Origin: Dokdonella sp041395345 | GTDB lineage: Bacteria; Pseudomonadota; Gammaproteobacteria; Xanthomonadales; Rhodanobacteraceae | Direction of reading: 5' to 3' | NCBI RefSeq assembly: GCF_041395345.1 | Contig: NZ_JAWLAR010000008.1 | Location: 124,001 to 188,000, forward strand | DNA length: 64,000 nucleotides | In this document: positions 25,786 through 34,966 of the stretch, piece by piece | How positions within the stretch are numbered: position 1 is the first letter of the stretch | How the letters are laid out: every line of letters begins with the position of its first letter | Translations under genes and position numbers: made by a program | The notes under the pieces: generated by a model | Told to the model about the DNA's origin: nothing | Databases searched by the model: none | Seen by the model: only the letters and a program-made list of their open reading frames with translations

Positions 25786-27020
25786 GATGTCGTTTTTGCG
25801 ACAGCAATCTGGATGATCCAGCGCTGGACAACGTTTTCGTCGACCTCGGCTCGGCGCCGCCCTCAAATGCATTCGTGTCCAGCAAGGCCTTGAGCGAACC
25901 AGAAGTCCATCTGCCACTCAAAGTCCGCACATGCCCACAATGCCTGCTCGTCCAGGTCGACGAAATACAGTCTCATACTGAATTGTTTGCGCCTGACTAC
26001 GTCTACTATTCATCGTACTCACGCTCCTGGTTGGAGCACGCGGAGCGGTTTGTCTCCCTGGCGGCGTCGCGCCTGCAGCTGGATTGCAACAGCCTGGTGG
26101 TCGAGGTGGCATCGAATGACGGCTACCTTTTGCAGCATGTACTGACTCGCGGCATTCCGTGCGTTGGCATCGAGCCTACCACCGGTACGGCGCACGTGGC
26201 GCAGGGAAAGGGGATAGATACCGAAATTGAATTCTTCGGGCTCGATTTCTCCCGTGATTTCGTAATCCGCCGTCGGCAAGCTGATCTGGTCATCGCAAAC
26301 AACGTGCTTGCACATGTGCCCGATCTCAACGATTTCGTTGCTGGACTGGCTCAACTACTCGCGCCGGAAGGAAGTATCACTGTCGAATTTCCACACTTGC
26401 TCCAATTGGTCAGCAAATGTCAATTCGACACGATCTACCACGAACATTTTTCATATTTTTCGCTTCACGTTGTACGTACGGTGTTTGCGGCGCATGGTCT
26501 GCGCATCTGGGATGTTGAGGCACTATCTACTCACGGTGGTTCATTGAGGATTTGGGCAGCCCATGAGGCTGGAGCACAAGTTGAAACCGCTGCTGTAGCC
26601 AGGACGCTGTCTGAAGAAGCGGACGCCGGCATGCTCAAGATGGACTACTATCGCGGATTCCAGGCTAAAGCCGACCATACAAAGAACGAATTGCTTCGCT
26701 TCCTGTTGCAACAGAATGGGAATGGCCGAAAAGTTGTTGGCTACGGTGCTGCGGCAAAGGGCAACACCCTTCTCAACTACGCTGGCGTGCGGCCAGACCT
26801 TCTGGCATACGTGGCTGATGCTTCACCGTACAAGCAAGGCCGGTACCTGCCAGGCTCGCGAATCCCAGTCGTCGCCGAGGATCACTTGCGGGCTAATCGC
26901 CCGGAATTTGTCTTGATCCTCCCCTGGAATTTGCTAGATGAAATAGTCATGCAATTAAGCTATGTCCGCGAGTGGGGAGGGCAGTTTGTCATTGCCGTAC
27001 CGAAACTGACTGTTCAATGA
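25782..27020 (+). CDS. Sugar C-methyltransferase (TylCIII/NovU-like)
   Basis: 412 residues from ATG 25782 (ATGA overlap). An N-terminal zinc site has C3, C6, C51 and C54 (MRCRFC, CPQC). The SAM domain follows with VEVASNDGYLLQH and IEPTTGTA, then NNVLAHVPDLNDFV, EFPHLLQL and IYHEHFSYFS. The C-terminal part has GYGAAAKGNTLLNY and ILPWNL. This three-part layout is that of deoxysugar C-methyltransferases, which add a methyl at the carbon next to a keto group, usually C3. It fits a 4-keto-6-deoxy sugar made by the previous genes. Confidence 0.9.
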   Translation: MRCRFCDSNLDDPALDNVFVDLGSAPPSNAFVSSKALSEPEVHLPLKVRTCPQCLLVQVDEIQSHTELFAPDYVYYSSYSRSWLEHAERFVSLAASRLQLDCNSLVVEVASNDGYLLQHVLTRGIPCVGIEPTTGTAHVAQGKGIDTEIEFFGLDFSRDFVIRRRQADLVIANNVLAHVPDLNDFVAGLAQLLAPEGSITVEFPHLLQLVSKCQFDTIYHEHFSYFSLHVVRTVFAAHGLRIWDVEALSTHGGSLRIWAAHEAGAQVETAAVARTLSEEADAGMLKMDYYRGFQAKADHTKNELLRFLLQQNGNGRKVVGYGAAAKGNTLLNYAGVRPDLLAYVADASPYKQGRYLPGSRIPVVAEDHLRANRPEFVLILPWNLLDEIVMQLSYVREWGGQFVIAVPKLTVQ

Positions 27021-28144
27021 ATAACTTAGAAAAATCACGAATTTACTACACTAAACCATCGATTACGGAACTCGAGGTGGAGTATGCAACGGATGCGGCG
27101 AAAAACGGTTGGGGCGAGCACTGCTACGATTATATCCATCGGTTTGAAGAGTTGCTTCGCGCACATCTCGGCGTCAAGCATGCAATTGCTACATCCAGCG
27201 GCACGGGCGCACTGCAACTCGGGATGGCCGCGATGGGTATCGGTCCCGGCGACGAAGTCATTCTGGGTGATATCAACTGGATCGCGTCAGCGGCCCCAAT
27301 TCACCATCTTGGCGCCAAACCTATTCTGGTAGATGTTCTGCCGGATACCTGGTGTCTGGATCCTGCGGCGGTAGAAAAAGCGATATCCGCCAAGACCAAA
27401 GCAATACTGGCTGTGCACCTCTATGGAAACCTGTGCGATATGGACGCGCTCCAAACAATAGGCCTTGAGCACGGAATCCCCGTAGTTGAGGATGCCGCAG
27501 AAGCCATAGGCTCTATATGGCACGGCCGCCGAGCTGGCTCAATCGGGAAATTCGGCGCGTTCTCATTTCATGGCACGAAAACCATCACAACCGGTGAAGG
27601 GGGGGCCTTCGTAACCAACGATGCCAAGCTCCACGAACGTGCGATGACATTGTCCAACCACGGACGCAGGCGAGGAGAGACGAGGCAGTTCTGGCCGGAA
27701 ACATTTGGCTTCAAGTTCAAAATGGCTAACGTCCAGGCAGCAATTGGTTGTGCCCAACTGGAGCGGGCAAATCACCTGATCTCAGGAAAACGTCGAGTAT
27801 TTACCTACTATCACGATTCACTGAGTCATCTGCCCTTGCGCATGAATCCAGAGCCCATCGGAACCGTCAATGGCTACTGGATGCCAACAGTAATAGTGGA
27901 GAAAGACGTTTTGTTCGATCGTGACGTGCTATTGGATGAATTCAGAGCCAACAATATCGACTGCCGCGTTTTCTTTTGGCCACTTTCTTCGACTCCACCC
28001 TTCTCTTCCCAAGCAATTCATGAAACAAGCACTTCGCTTTCGGCTCGTGCATTCAACCTTCCGAGCTATCAGGACCTGACTGTTAGCGAACAGGATAGGA
28101 TAATCAGCATTGTTCATGATGTCATCCGCAACAATCATGAGTAG
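27017..28144 (+). CDS. DegT/DnrJ/EryC1/StrS sugar aminotransferase
   Basis: 375 residues from ATG 27017 (ATGA overlap). PLP-binding Lys is in SFHGTKTITTGEGG (K188); SSGTGALQLGMAAMGIGPGDEV, VVEDAAEAIGS and LSNHGRRRGETR complete the family pattern, close to perosamine-type 4-aminotransferases. It most likely aminates the C4 keto group of the CDP sugar. The following formyltransferase fits an amino-sugar product. Confidence 0.93.
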   Translation: MNNLEKSRIYYTKPSITELEVEYATDAAKNGWGEHCYDYIHRFEELLRAHLGVKHAIATSSGTGALQLGMAAMGIGPGDEVILGDINWIASAAPIHHLGAKPILVDVLPDTWCLDPAAVEKAISAKTKAILAVHLYGNLCDMDALQTIGLEHGIPVVEDAAEAIGSIWHGRRAGSIGKFGAFSFHGTKTITTGEGGAFVTNDAKLHERAMTLSNHGRRRGETRQFWPETFGFKFKMANVQAAIGCAQLERANHLISGKRRVFTYYHDSLSHLPLRMNPEPIGTVNGYWMPTVIVEKDVLFDRDVLLDEFRANNIDCRVFFWPLSSTPPFSSQAIHETSTSLSARAFNLPSYQDLTVSEQDRIISIVHDVIRNNHE

Positions 28145-28796
28145 CGAGATTGCGCAGCCATTGTTGGGCATTATTGGATCCAGTGGCGGCGCATGCCTCA
28201 AAGCAGCAGCGCAGTGCCTCAAGCAGGCGGGAATCGATCAGCGCTGGGCGGTATTAACGGATAGAAACTGTGGGTTATCGGACTGGGCAACCAGCGAATC
28301 CGCTGTATCGCGCATTCTCCCATACCAGGGAGTTCATCATTTCTCCGCTCATGCTCAAGACTTTTTTTCGAAACTGGGGGTAAACAAGATACTGCTCTTC
28401 TATACGCGAAAGATCGGCGCTCCACTCATTGACGCGTTTGAAGTTTGCAACATTCACCCCTCTCTGCTGCCTGCGTTCCCTGGACTGGGCGCCTTGCGCA
28501 GAGCAGTGAGCACTAACCCCAAGGCACTTGGATCAACACTTCATTTTGTCGACGAAAACCTGGATACAGGCAAGATCATCATGCAGGTTAGCAGCCCATT
28601 TCAAACCAATTCTTCAATCACGGCTGCTGAGCGAATCAGCTACCTGCAAAAGATCTGGCTAACCCTCTACTGGCAGAACGGCATGGTCAGGACATCACCC
28701 TACTTGCAAGATCAAGTGGAGATTGAGTTTGAGCGCTATAGAGATGAGCTCGGATTTCATTTGCCAATTTGCGCGGAGCTGCATAGATGCGCATAG
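28137..28796 (+). CDS. Formyltransferase-fold protein, probable sugar N-formyltransferase
   Basis: 219 residues from ATG 28137, overlapping the aminotransferase by eight bases. The formyltransferase triad is visible: CNIHPSLLPAFPG (N105, H107) and VDENLDTGKI (D143). It is closer to PurN-like folds than to Fmt. It lacks the extra domains of ArnA or Fmt. Its place after an aminotransferase suggests N-formylation of the new amino group from formyl-tetrahydrofolate, as in several O-antigens. Confidence 0.82.
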   Translation: MSSEIAQPLLGIIGSSGGACLKAAAQCLKQAGIDQRWAVLTDRNCGLSDWATSESAVSRILPYQGVHHFSAHAQDFFSKLGVNKILLFYTRKIGAPLIDAFEVCNIHPSLLPAFPGLGALRRAVSTNPKALGSTLHFVDENLDTGKIIMQVSSPFQTNSSITAAERISYLQKIWLTLYWQNGMVRTSPYLQDQVEIEFERYRDELGFHLPICAELHRCA

Positions 28797-29506
28797 TTAT
28801 TTCGCAGCCCATGTATTTTCCTTGGGTAGGGTTGCTAGAGCAATTGAGACTAAGTGACATTTTTGTGCACTATGACGATGTTCAGTTCGCACGTGGTTTC
28901 TATAACAGGGTGGAAGTTAAAACCAAAGATGGCATGCGCTGGATGACAGTTCCCCTTCAAAAGGTTCGGCGCGGCAATCATTTGACTGAGATTGTCCCAG
29001 ACAACAGCAAGAACTGGCGGGATGAGCATCGCAGAATATTGAGTAGCGCGTACGCCAAGGCGCCTTTCTACGAAGACATGATGGATTTGTTTGATCGTGC
29101 CTCATGCATCCCAGCAGAATCCATTGCAGATATTTCACGTGCCTCAACAATGGTGCTTGCGGAGTACTTTGGCCTCGACAAGGGGCGCGCGTTCATCAAC
29201 TCGTCGACTCTCGGGGTAAGTGGAACCAGCAGTCGACGGTTATTGGATATCTGCTTGCACTTGGGCGGTACTGAATACATAACAGGCCATGGCGCTCAAA
29301 ACTATCTTGATCATTCCTTGTTCGAAGAAAAGCGAATAGCGGTCGAGTACATGAATTATCTTTGCAGGCCCTATCCCCAGGCCCATCCGCCTTTTACGCC
29401 GTATGTCACATCGCTGGACCTTGTCGCCAACTGTGGCCGAGACGGCCTCCAGTATATTTGCTCGGGCACCCTCCGATGGAAGGAGTTTCTTGATGAATCC
29501 AAATGA
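28787..29506 (+). CDS. wbqC: WbqC-like family protein
   Basis: 239 residues from ATG 28787, overlapping the previous gene by ten bases. The start MRIVISQPMYFPWVGLLEQL, the HYDDVQFARGFYNR block and the GTEYITGHGAQNYL block match the WbqC-like family (PF08889), found in many O-antigen and glycan clusters. Its biochemical role is not established. A part in building or attaching an acyl-amino group has been suggested for some clusters. Base composition here is visibly lower in GC (about 45% in bases 28801-28860) than the window edges. Confidence 0.88.
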   Translation: MRIVISQPMYFPWVGLLEQLRLSDIFVHYDDVQFARGFYNRVEVKTKDGMRWMTVPLQKVRRGNHLTEIVPDNSKNWRDEHRRILSSAYAKAPFYEDMMDLFDRASCIPAESIADISRASTMVLAEYFGLDKGRAFINSSTLGVSGTSSRRLLDICLHLGGTEYITGHGAQNYLDHSLFEEKRIAVEYMNYLCRPYPQAHPPFTPYVTSLDLVANCGRDGLQYICSGTLRWKEFLDESK

Positions 29507-30272
29507 TGCTTTCAAGGCTGAGGTCATGCGCAATATCGAGCAACTCAAGAACAATCGCGAGTTGCGCGAAGCCTCGCTTGAATGGGTAGCCGAAATAACA
29601 CCTAAGCGTTACGCGTACAACTTCAATTGGCTGGGGCGCCCGATCATCCAGGTTCCGCAGGATATGGTGGCTATACAAGAACTTGTCTGGAGGGTCAGGC
29701 CTGACCTAATTGTCGAGACCGGCATCGCGCATGGAGGCTCTTTGATCATGAGTGCATCTCTGCTAGCCATGCTCGATTATTGTGACGCAGTTGCTAGTGG
29801 GGAACTCTTGGACCTGCAAAGACCAAAGCGAAGAGTGCTCGGAATTGACATCGATATTCGTGAACACAATCGGGAGGCAATTCTTGCACACCCGATGTCA
29901 CATCGCATCGATATGCTACAAGGTTCATCGATTGCGCCCGACATTGTTTCAAGGGTTCACGCTGTTTCGCAAAGTTTCGAACGGGTAATGGTATTGCTGG
30001 ATTCCAATCACACGCACGACCATGTACTAGGCGAACTTCAGGCTTACGCACCGCTTGTAACCAGCAATAGCTACTGCGTAGTGTTTGATACTGTTATAGA
30101 CGTTTTGCCGCATGGATCATGTTTAGATAGACCCTGGGACATCGGCAACAATCCAATGACGGCGGTTCGTGAGTTTCTGCGCACCAATGAGGACTTCGTC
30201 GTGGATGAGGACATCGAGGCGAAACTATTGATAACCGTTGCGCCTCACGGATACCTTCGCCGAAAGGGCTAG
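29493..30272 (+). CDS. CmcI-family methyltransferase/hydroxylase-like protein
   Basis: 259 residues from ATG 29493, with AGGAG about nine bases upstream. SAM-fold features: LIVETGIAHGGSLIMSASLL, LGIDIDIREHN and VLLDSNHTHDHVLGELQAYA, the hallmark of the CmcI (cephalosporin hydroxylase, PF04989) family. Related proteins include rhamnosyl O-methyltransferases. In a polysaccharide operon O-methylation of a sugar is likelier than antibiotic hydroxylation. Overlaps wbqC by 14 bases. Confidence 0.82.
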   Translation: MNPNDAFKAEVMRNIEQLKNNRELREASLEWVAEITPKRYAYNFNWLGRPIIQVPQDMVAIQELVWRVRPDLIVETGIAHGGSLIMSASLLAMLDYCDAVASGELLDLQRPKRRVLGIDIDIREHNREAILAHPMSHRIDMLQGSSIAPDIVSRVHAVSQSFERVMVLLDSNHTHDHVLGELQAYAPLVTSNSYCVVFDTVIDVLPHGSCLDRPWDIGNNPMTAVREFLRTNEDFVVDEDIEAKLLITVAPHGYLRRKG

Positions 30273-30294
30273 CCCAACTGGAGATTCCTCGACT

Positions 30295-31050
30295 ATGGGT
30301 ACCGACAAGGACTGGGAAAAATGGGGGCGTGACGACCCGTATTTCGGTGTTCTTAGCGACGAGAAGTACAGGTCGGAACATCTGTCGGATGAAAACCTGG
30401 CTGACTTCTTTGCCTCCGGCGAGGAGCATGTCCGCATGATCATTGACACGATCAGAGGACATTTCTCACGAGAGTTTGTACCGGAATCAGCGCTGGATTT
30501 CGGTTGCGGTGTTGGTCGCCTGCTAATTCCTCTGGCGCGCGTGAGCAAGCGGGCCACAGGCATTGATGTGTCTTCCTCCATGTTGGAGAAGGCCCGGCAG
30601 CACTGCGCCAGACTAGGCATCGAGAATGTCCAACTCGCTTTGTCAGACGACGCTCTCAGCAGAATAAAAAGTTCGCATGACCTGATTCATTCTCATATTG
30701 TTTTTGCGCATATTCATCCTTCTCGCGGAATGAAGGTCATGCAGCGACTGGCCGAAAAGGTGAGTCCCGGCGGATTCATGGCCGTGCAATTTCTCTATGC
30801 ATGCAATGCACCTGGTCTCATCCGTGGCATGGTGAACCTGCGATATCGGATTCCCTTGCTCAATGCACTGCGCAACATGTTGCGCGGTCGTCCTGTCAAG
30901 GAGCCTGCGATGCAATTGCATGTCTACAATCTCCCCGCGATACTGCAATTCCTCAATCGTTGCAATTTTGGCGAGGCGCTCTTGATCACGGACCGCTTCG
31001 ACAATGACACGTTCGACTCGGCGATACTCATCGCGCAACGCTCCTGGTAA
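30295..31050 (+). CDS. Class I SAM-dependent methyltransferase
   Basis: 251 residues from ATG 30295; GGAG lies 12 bases upstream. Motif I is LDFGCGVGRLLIPLA and the acidic motif II TGIDVSSSMLEKAR; the post-motif region HSHIVFAHIHPSRG is unusual but in order. A generic small-molecule methyltransferase; the cluster suggests a sugar or glycan substrate. It has a 22-base gap after the CmcI-like gene, so it is probably co-transcribed. Confidence 0.85.
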   Translation: MGTDKDWEKWGRDDPYFGVLSDEKYRSEHLSDENLADFFASGEEHVRMIIDTIRGHFSREFVPESALDFGCGVGRLLIPLARVSKRATGIDVSSSMLEKARQHCARLGIENVQLALSDDALSRIKSSHDLIHSHIVFAHIHPSRGMKVMQRLAEKVSPGGFMAVQFLYACNAPGLIRGMVNLRYRIPLLNALRNMLRGRPVKEPAMQLHVYNLPAILQFLNRCNFGEALLITDRFDNDTFDSAILIAQRSW

Positions 31051-31068
31051 CAGCAGTAGCCCTCACCA

Positions 31069-32598
31069 ATGCCCCGTCTCCGCGACAACGTACTTGCAAA
31101 CTACGCGGGGCAAGCGTGGGTAGCAATCATGGGCGTTGCGTTCGTGCCCGTCTACTTGCGATTGCTGGGGATCGAACAATTCGGCTTGATTGCGTTCATG
31201 CTGAGCTTGCAGACGATTTCATTGCTACTCGACATGGGAACTGGAGTTTTCCTGGGGCGCGAGCTGGCGCAACGCGCGCACCATGCAGACAGGCGAGATA
31301 GCATCCGGCAATTGATTCGGAGCTTTGAATGTCTGATCTGGCCGACGGCGGCTCTCATTGCGATACTCATCGTATCCACTAGCGGAGAAATCGCCTCGCA
31401 CTGGCTCCATCCCGAGCAGCTAGGCAAGGAAACAACCACGAAAGCGGTCGGCATTATCGGTCTGGTAGTGGCCCTGTTGTGGCCAACCGCATTCTATGCC
31501 TCGGCGCTTTCCGGCCTTGAACAGCAGAAAAAGCTGAATGTACTCGTCGCGGTCTTTGCCACACTGCGTTATGCAGGAGTGGTCCCGGTACTTCTCTGGA
31601 GCAACAGCGGGTTACTGGGATTCTTGTGGTGGCATTGCCTGATAGCTGGTTTGCAGAGCATCTGCAGCGCCATGGTGTTGTGGCGGCACTTGCCACAGTC
31701 CGCCGAACGCACCAGGTTCCAGCTTTCGGAGATTCTTGGCGCAAGACATTTTGCGCTCGGCGTATTCTCCATAACGGCGCTGGGCCTGATCCTGTCGCAG
31801 ATGGATAGACTGGCGATGTCCGCGCTGCGCCCGCTTGAGGAACTCGGCTACTACGGTGTGGCGCTAACGATCAGTGGTGGCCTCGGCAGGCTGGTTCAAC
31901 CCATGTTTGCCGCGATCTATCCAAGACTCAGCAAACTCGCCGGTTCAGACGACCAGCTCAGGGTGTCCGAGCTATATCACTTGTCCAGCCAGATTGTTGC
32001 AGCCGTTGTCGCAGCGGTTGCCGGTGTAGTTTGCATCTATTCCGAGTCAGTATTGAGACTTTGGACTGGCGATTCAGTGCTCTCGGCGCAAGTTGCGCTA
32101 CCCCTGACGCTTGTGTTCGCAGGCACGGCTATCAACGGTGTCATGAACGTCCCATACGCTCTGCAACTCGCACATGGATGGACGCGACTTGCCGCCTTGA
32201 GCAACCTGGTGGGAATAATCCTGTTTGCGCCCGCTTTCGTGCTTGCAGTCGAGAATCATGGAATGACGGGAGCTGCCGCAGTCTGGCTGGCTGTCAACGT
32301 CACGTACCTGGTATTCATTGCCCCTCTCTTGCATCGTCGCTTGTTGCGCGGCGAACTCGGGCTTTGGTATGCGCAAAGTGTACTGCAGCCATTTTCAGCT
32401 GCGTTCGGCGTTGTTCTGGTTGCGAAATGGCTCTACCCTTCAATTGATCGGACAATCGGCGGTGTGACGTGGATTTCCGCTACAGGACTGATCGCACTTA
32501 CCGCATCGCTTCTTGTATCACAGGGATTCAGAAAACTGCTGATTGCATACCTTCGTCAGATGCGAATCGAGCGAACTGATAGCTCATTCAAGCCGTAG
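31069..32598 (+). CDS. wzx: Wzx-type polysaccharide flippase
   Basis: 509 residues with about 12-14 membrane helices. The start (NVLANYAGQAWVAIMGVAFVPVYLRLLGIEQFGLIAFMLS) and the spaced conserved Gly/Pro residues are those of the MVF/PST flippase superfamily. It would move lipid-linked repeat units across the inner membrane. Last gene of the plus-strand operon; its 3' end overlaps the convergent glycosyltransferase by 15 bases. No Wzy polymerase is recognised in the window. Confidence 0.9.
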   Translation: MPRLRDNVLANYAGQAWVAIMGVAFVPVYLRLLGIEQFGLIAFMLSLQTISLLLDMGTGVFLGRELAQRAHHADRRDSIRQLIRSFECLIWPTAALIAILIVSTSGEIASHWLHPEQLGKETTTKAVGIIGLVVALLWPTAFYASALSGLEQQKKLNVLVAVFATLRYAGVVPVLLWSNSGLLGFLWWHCLIAGLQSICSAMVLWRHLPQSAERTRFQLSEILGARHFALGVFSITALGLILSQMDRLAMSALRPLEELGYYGVALTISGGLGRLVQPMFAAIYPRLSKLAGSDDQLRVSELYHLSSQIVAAVVAAVAGVVCIYSESVLRLWTGDSVLSAQVALPLTLVFAGTAINGVMNVPYALQLAHGWTRLAALSNLVGIILFAPAFVLAVENHGMTGAAAVWLAVNVTYLVFIAPLLHRRLLRGELGLWYAQSVLQPFSAAFGVVLVAKWLYPSIDRTIGGVTWISATGLIALTASLLVSQGFRKLLIAYLRQMRIERTDSSFKP

Positions 32599-33672
32599 CA
32601 AGTGGCCGAAACTCTTCTGCAGTTCTCTTCGAGAATTTACGATCCCCTTCTCCAAGCCAGCATAGAGCTTCCTGAAAACGCGGAAAAAACCGGGAATATG
32701 CTCGCAACCGACAGACAGACTCCGAAGAACCCACGGGCGCAGATACCCGGAGTAGCTTTCTGACAAGGCTAGCGACGCGTCCTTCGCGAAATCCGTACGC
32801 CCGTTCGCCAGCGCGTTCACTCCGCGACGAAACAGCATGCGTTGGGCATCTGCATGCAATGCGGCGAGCAACTTGTGTCGATCAGACGCGCTGAGAGACT
32901 CCAAATTGGCCATGTTCTCAAACATTTTCAACCAACCCGGCCAGAATGAAGATAGAGGCTGCGTCGCGCTGAATGAATCAGAATTGATGCTGAACACCGC
33001 AGAAGGATGCTTTTCGACGAGGAAGGGAAATCGGGCTCCCAAGCGCAACGTGTAGTCGAGATCGGCTGGCCCAAGCGTTTCCGGATCAATGAAGCCAAGC
33101 AGGTCCAGCAGTTCCTTTCGAAAGACGATACCTGTCCAGGTCGGGGCCAAACCACCCGTCATGGTCAGCACGCCTTCCGGCGGGTAGAACATTCCCTCTC
33201 GAGGCCATCTGTCCAGCCTTGCATCCCAGATTGTTCCTCGTTCATCCACATTGAGCGTCATTCCAACCCAGAACATTGCATCCGGATTCGCAGCCAATCC
33301 GGCTAGCGCACGCCGATAAAAGTCAGGCAACAAATAGTCGTCATCAGACAGTATCGAGAAGTATGGCGTTTCCACCCTGCGCACCCCGAACTCGAAGTTT
33401 GCCTGCGCGCCGATATTCTTCGAATGACAGTGGTAGTGGACTCTGTTGTAGTCCCTTGCGAGATCCGCCACGACATTGCCGGTTTCATCGCCCGAACAAT
33501 TGTCGAGTACTTCTATACGGAGATTGACCTCTTCCTGATCGACGGCACTCTGGATCGCCCGACGCAGCAGACTTGGCCTTCGGAACGTTGGAATGATCGT
33601 CGTAATCTCCGCGCCAGCGATCGAAATGTCCGAAATGCTCTCAGTCATACTGTTCTCTAGCATCGCAGCCAT
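32584..33672 (-). CDS. Family 2 glycosyltransferase
   Basis: 362 residues. GT-A fold: TTIIPTFRRPSLLRRAIQSA, VLDNCSGDETG (in place of the usual DDGS), and SDDDYLLPDFYRRAL with the metal-binding Asp-x-Asp. The C-terminal 120 residues are helical. Starts at 33672, 33663 and 33648 are all possible; none has a strong ribosome site. It lies 52 bases after wecB on the same strand. The donor sugar is unknown. Confidence 0.85.
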   Translation of the reverse strand: MAAMLENSMTESISDISIAGAEITTIIPTFRRPSLLRRAIQSAVDQEEVNLRIEVLDNCSGDETGNVVADLARDYNRVHYHCHSKNIGAQANFEFGVRRVETPYFSILSDDDYLLPDFYRRALAGLAANPDAMFWVGMTLNVDERGTIWDARLDRWPREGMFYPPEGVLTMTGGLAPTWTGIVFRKELLDLLGFIDPETLGPADLDYTLRLGARFPFLVEKHPSAVFSINSDSFSATQPLSSFWPGWLKMFENMANLESLSASDRHKLLAALHADAQRMLFRRGVNALANGRTDFAKDASLALSESYSGYLRPWVLRSLSVGCEHIPGFFRVFRKLYAGLEKGIVNSRRELQKSFGHLLRLE

Positions 33673-33724
33673 GCTGGACTCGCGACCACATACGTTTCAC
33701 GTCAACGGACGAGTGCCGCCGGCT

Positions 33725-34861
33725 TCACCCAGCATTCTGTCCCTGCGCAAGCAGGAAACTCTTCAATGCGTGTGAAATCCTCGGGGCAGCATGGCCATCC
33801 CCAAAAGGTGAACCACCCTGGACCATCCGCCCATAGCTGGCTGGGTTATCAAGCAGTTCGGTGACCGCGTCGACAATTTGATCACATTGCATTCCTACCA
33901 GTCTGGCAACACCCGCTTCGATAGCTTCCGGCCGCTCGGTCTCAGCGCGAAGTACGAGTACCGGCTTGCCCAGTGCCGGCGCCTCCTCCTGCACGCCTCC
34001 AGAATCCGTCAGGATGATATATGCCCGCTTTAGAGCCCCGACAAACTGGGCATAATCGAGCGGGTTGCAAAGAACGATGCCCCGTTGGTCGGTCAGTCGG
34101 GAGCGAATGGTGCCAGAAACAATGGGGTTTGGATGAACCGGAAGCAGAAACTCGATGTCATCGCGACGAGAACAGAGCTCAAGTAGTGCATCGCAGATTG
34201 ACCCAAGCGGCTTCCCGAAGCTTTCTCGGCGATGAACAGTTACCAGTATCAGTCGTTTGTCTGTTTGGATGGGCAAATCGATATCTGCGTTTCGCGCTGA
34301 CTGGTGGAACAGCGCATCGATAACCGTGTTCCCGGTTACCATGACTCGATCTGGCTCCACCCCCTCTTTGAGCAGATTGTCGCGTGCGCGCGCTGTCGGT
34401 GCAAAATGCAGGTCGGCAAGGTAGCTGGCCACAACCCGATTCATCTCCTCCGGAAATGGAGATTTTCGGTCATGAGTGCGCAGCCCTGCCTCCACGTGGG
34501 CGAAGGGAATTTCCCGGTAGAAGCAGCACAGGGCAATTGCAAATACAGTAGTCGTATCACCCTGTGCTATCACCAGGTCGGGCGCCTCGTCTCCGAGAAC
34601 CTGATTGACCTTCTCGATCATACGCGCCGTAAGTGACGCCAATGACTGTCCGACTTGCATGATATCCAGATCGATGTCCACGAGAATCTCGAACTGCGCA
34701 AGCACCTGATCGAGCATTTCCCTATGCTGAGCTGTAGCCATTACACGCACGTCGGCCCAGCCCTCTGAGCGCAGCTGCCGGATAACGGGCGCCATCTTGA
34801 TGCCTTCCGGTCGAGTACCAACCACGCAAAGCAGCTTTCGATGATCGTTGATTCCCCTCAT
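33725..34861 (-). CDS. wecB: UDP-N-acetylglucosamine 2-epimerase (non-hydrolysing)
   Basis: 378 residues. ATG 34861 is chosen over 34903 for its AAGGA ribosome site and fit to family N-termini. Motifs: VVGTRPEGIKMAPV, HVEAGLRTHDRKSPFPEEMN, VTVHRRESFG and LTDSGGVQEEAPALGKP. It forms UDP-ManNAc from UDP-GlcNAc in the cytoplasm. No wecC is seen here, so ManNAc may be used directly or the dehydrogenase lies elsewhere. Confidence 0.93.
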   Translation of the reverse strand: MRGINDHRKLLCVVGTRPEGIKMAPVIRQLRSEGWADVRVMATAQHREMLDQVLAQFEILVDIDLDIMQVGQSLASLTARMIEKVNQVLGDEAPDLVIAQGDTTTVFAIALCCFYREIPFAHVEAGLRTHDRKSPFPEEMNRVVASYLADLHFAPTARARDNLLKEGVEPDRVMVTGNTVIDALFHQSARNADIDLPIQTDKRLILVTVHRRESFGKPLGSICDALLELCSRRDDIEFLLPVHPNPIVSGTIRSRLTDQRGIVLCNPLDYAQFVGALKRAYIILTDSGGVQEEAPALGKPVLVLRAETERPEAIEAGVARLVGMQCDQIVDAVTELLDNPASYGRMVQGGSPFGDGHAAPRISHALKSFLLAQGQNAG

Positions 34862-34966
34862 CGTTGTATCCTTGATGCCAGTGACGAACCAATTCTGATG
34901 CATGCGTCCCTCTATTCAGAGGCGCATCTCGCTTCCATCGGACCATGAATCGCGGCCCGGACAATC

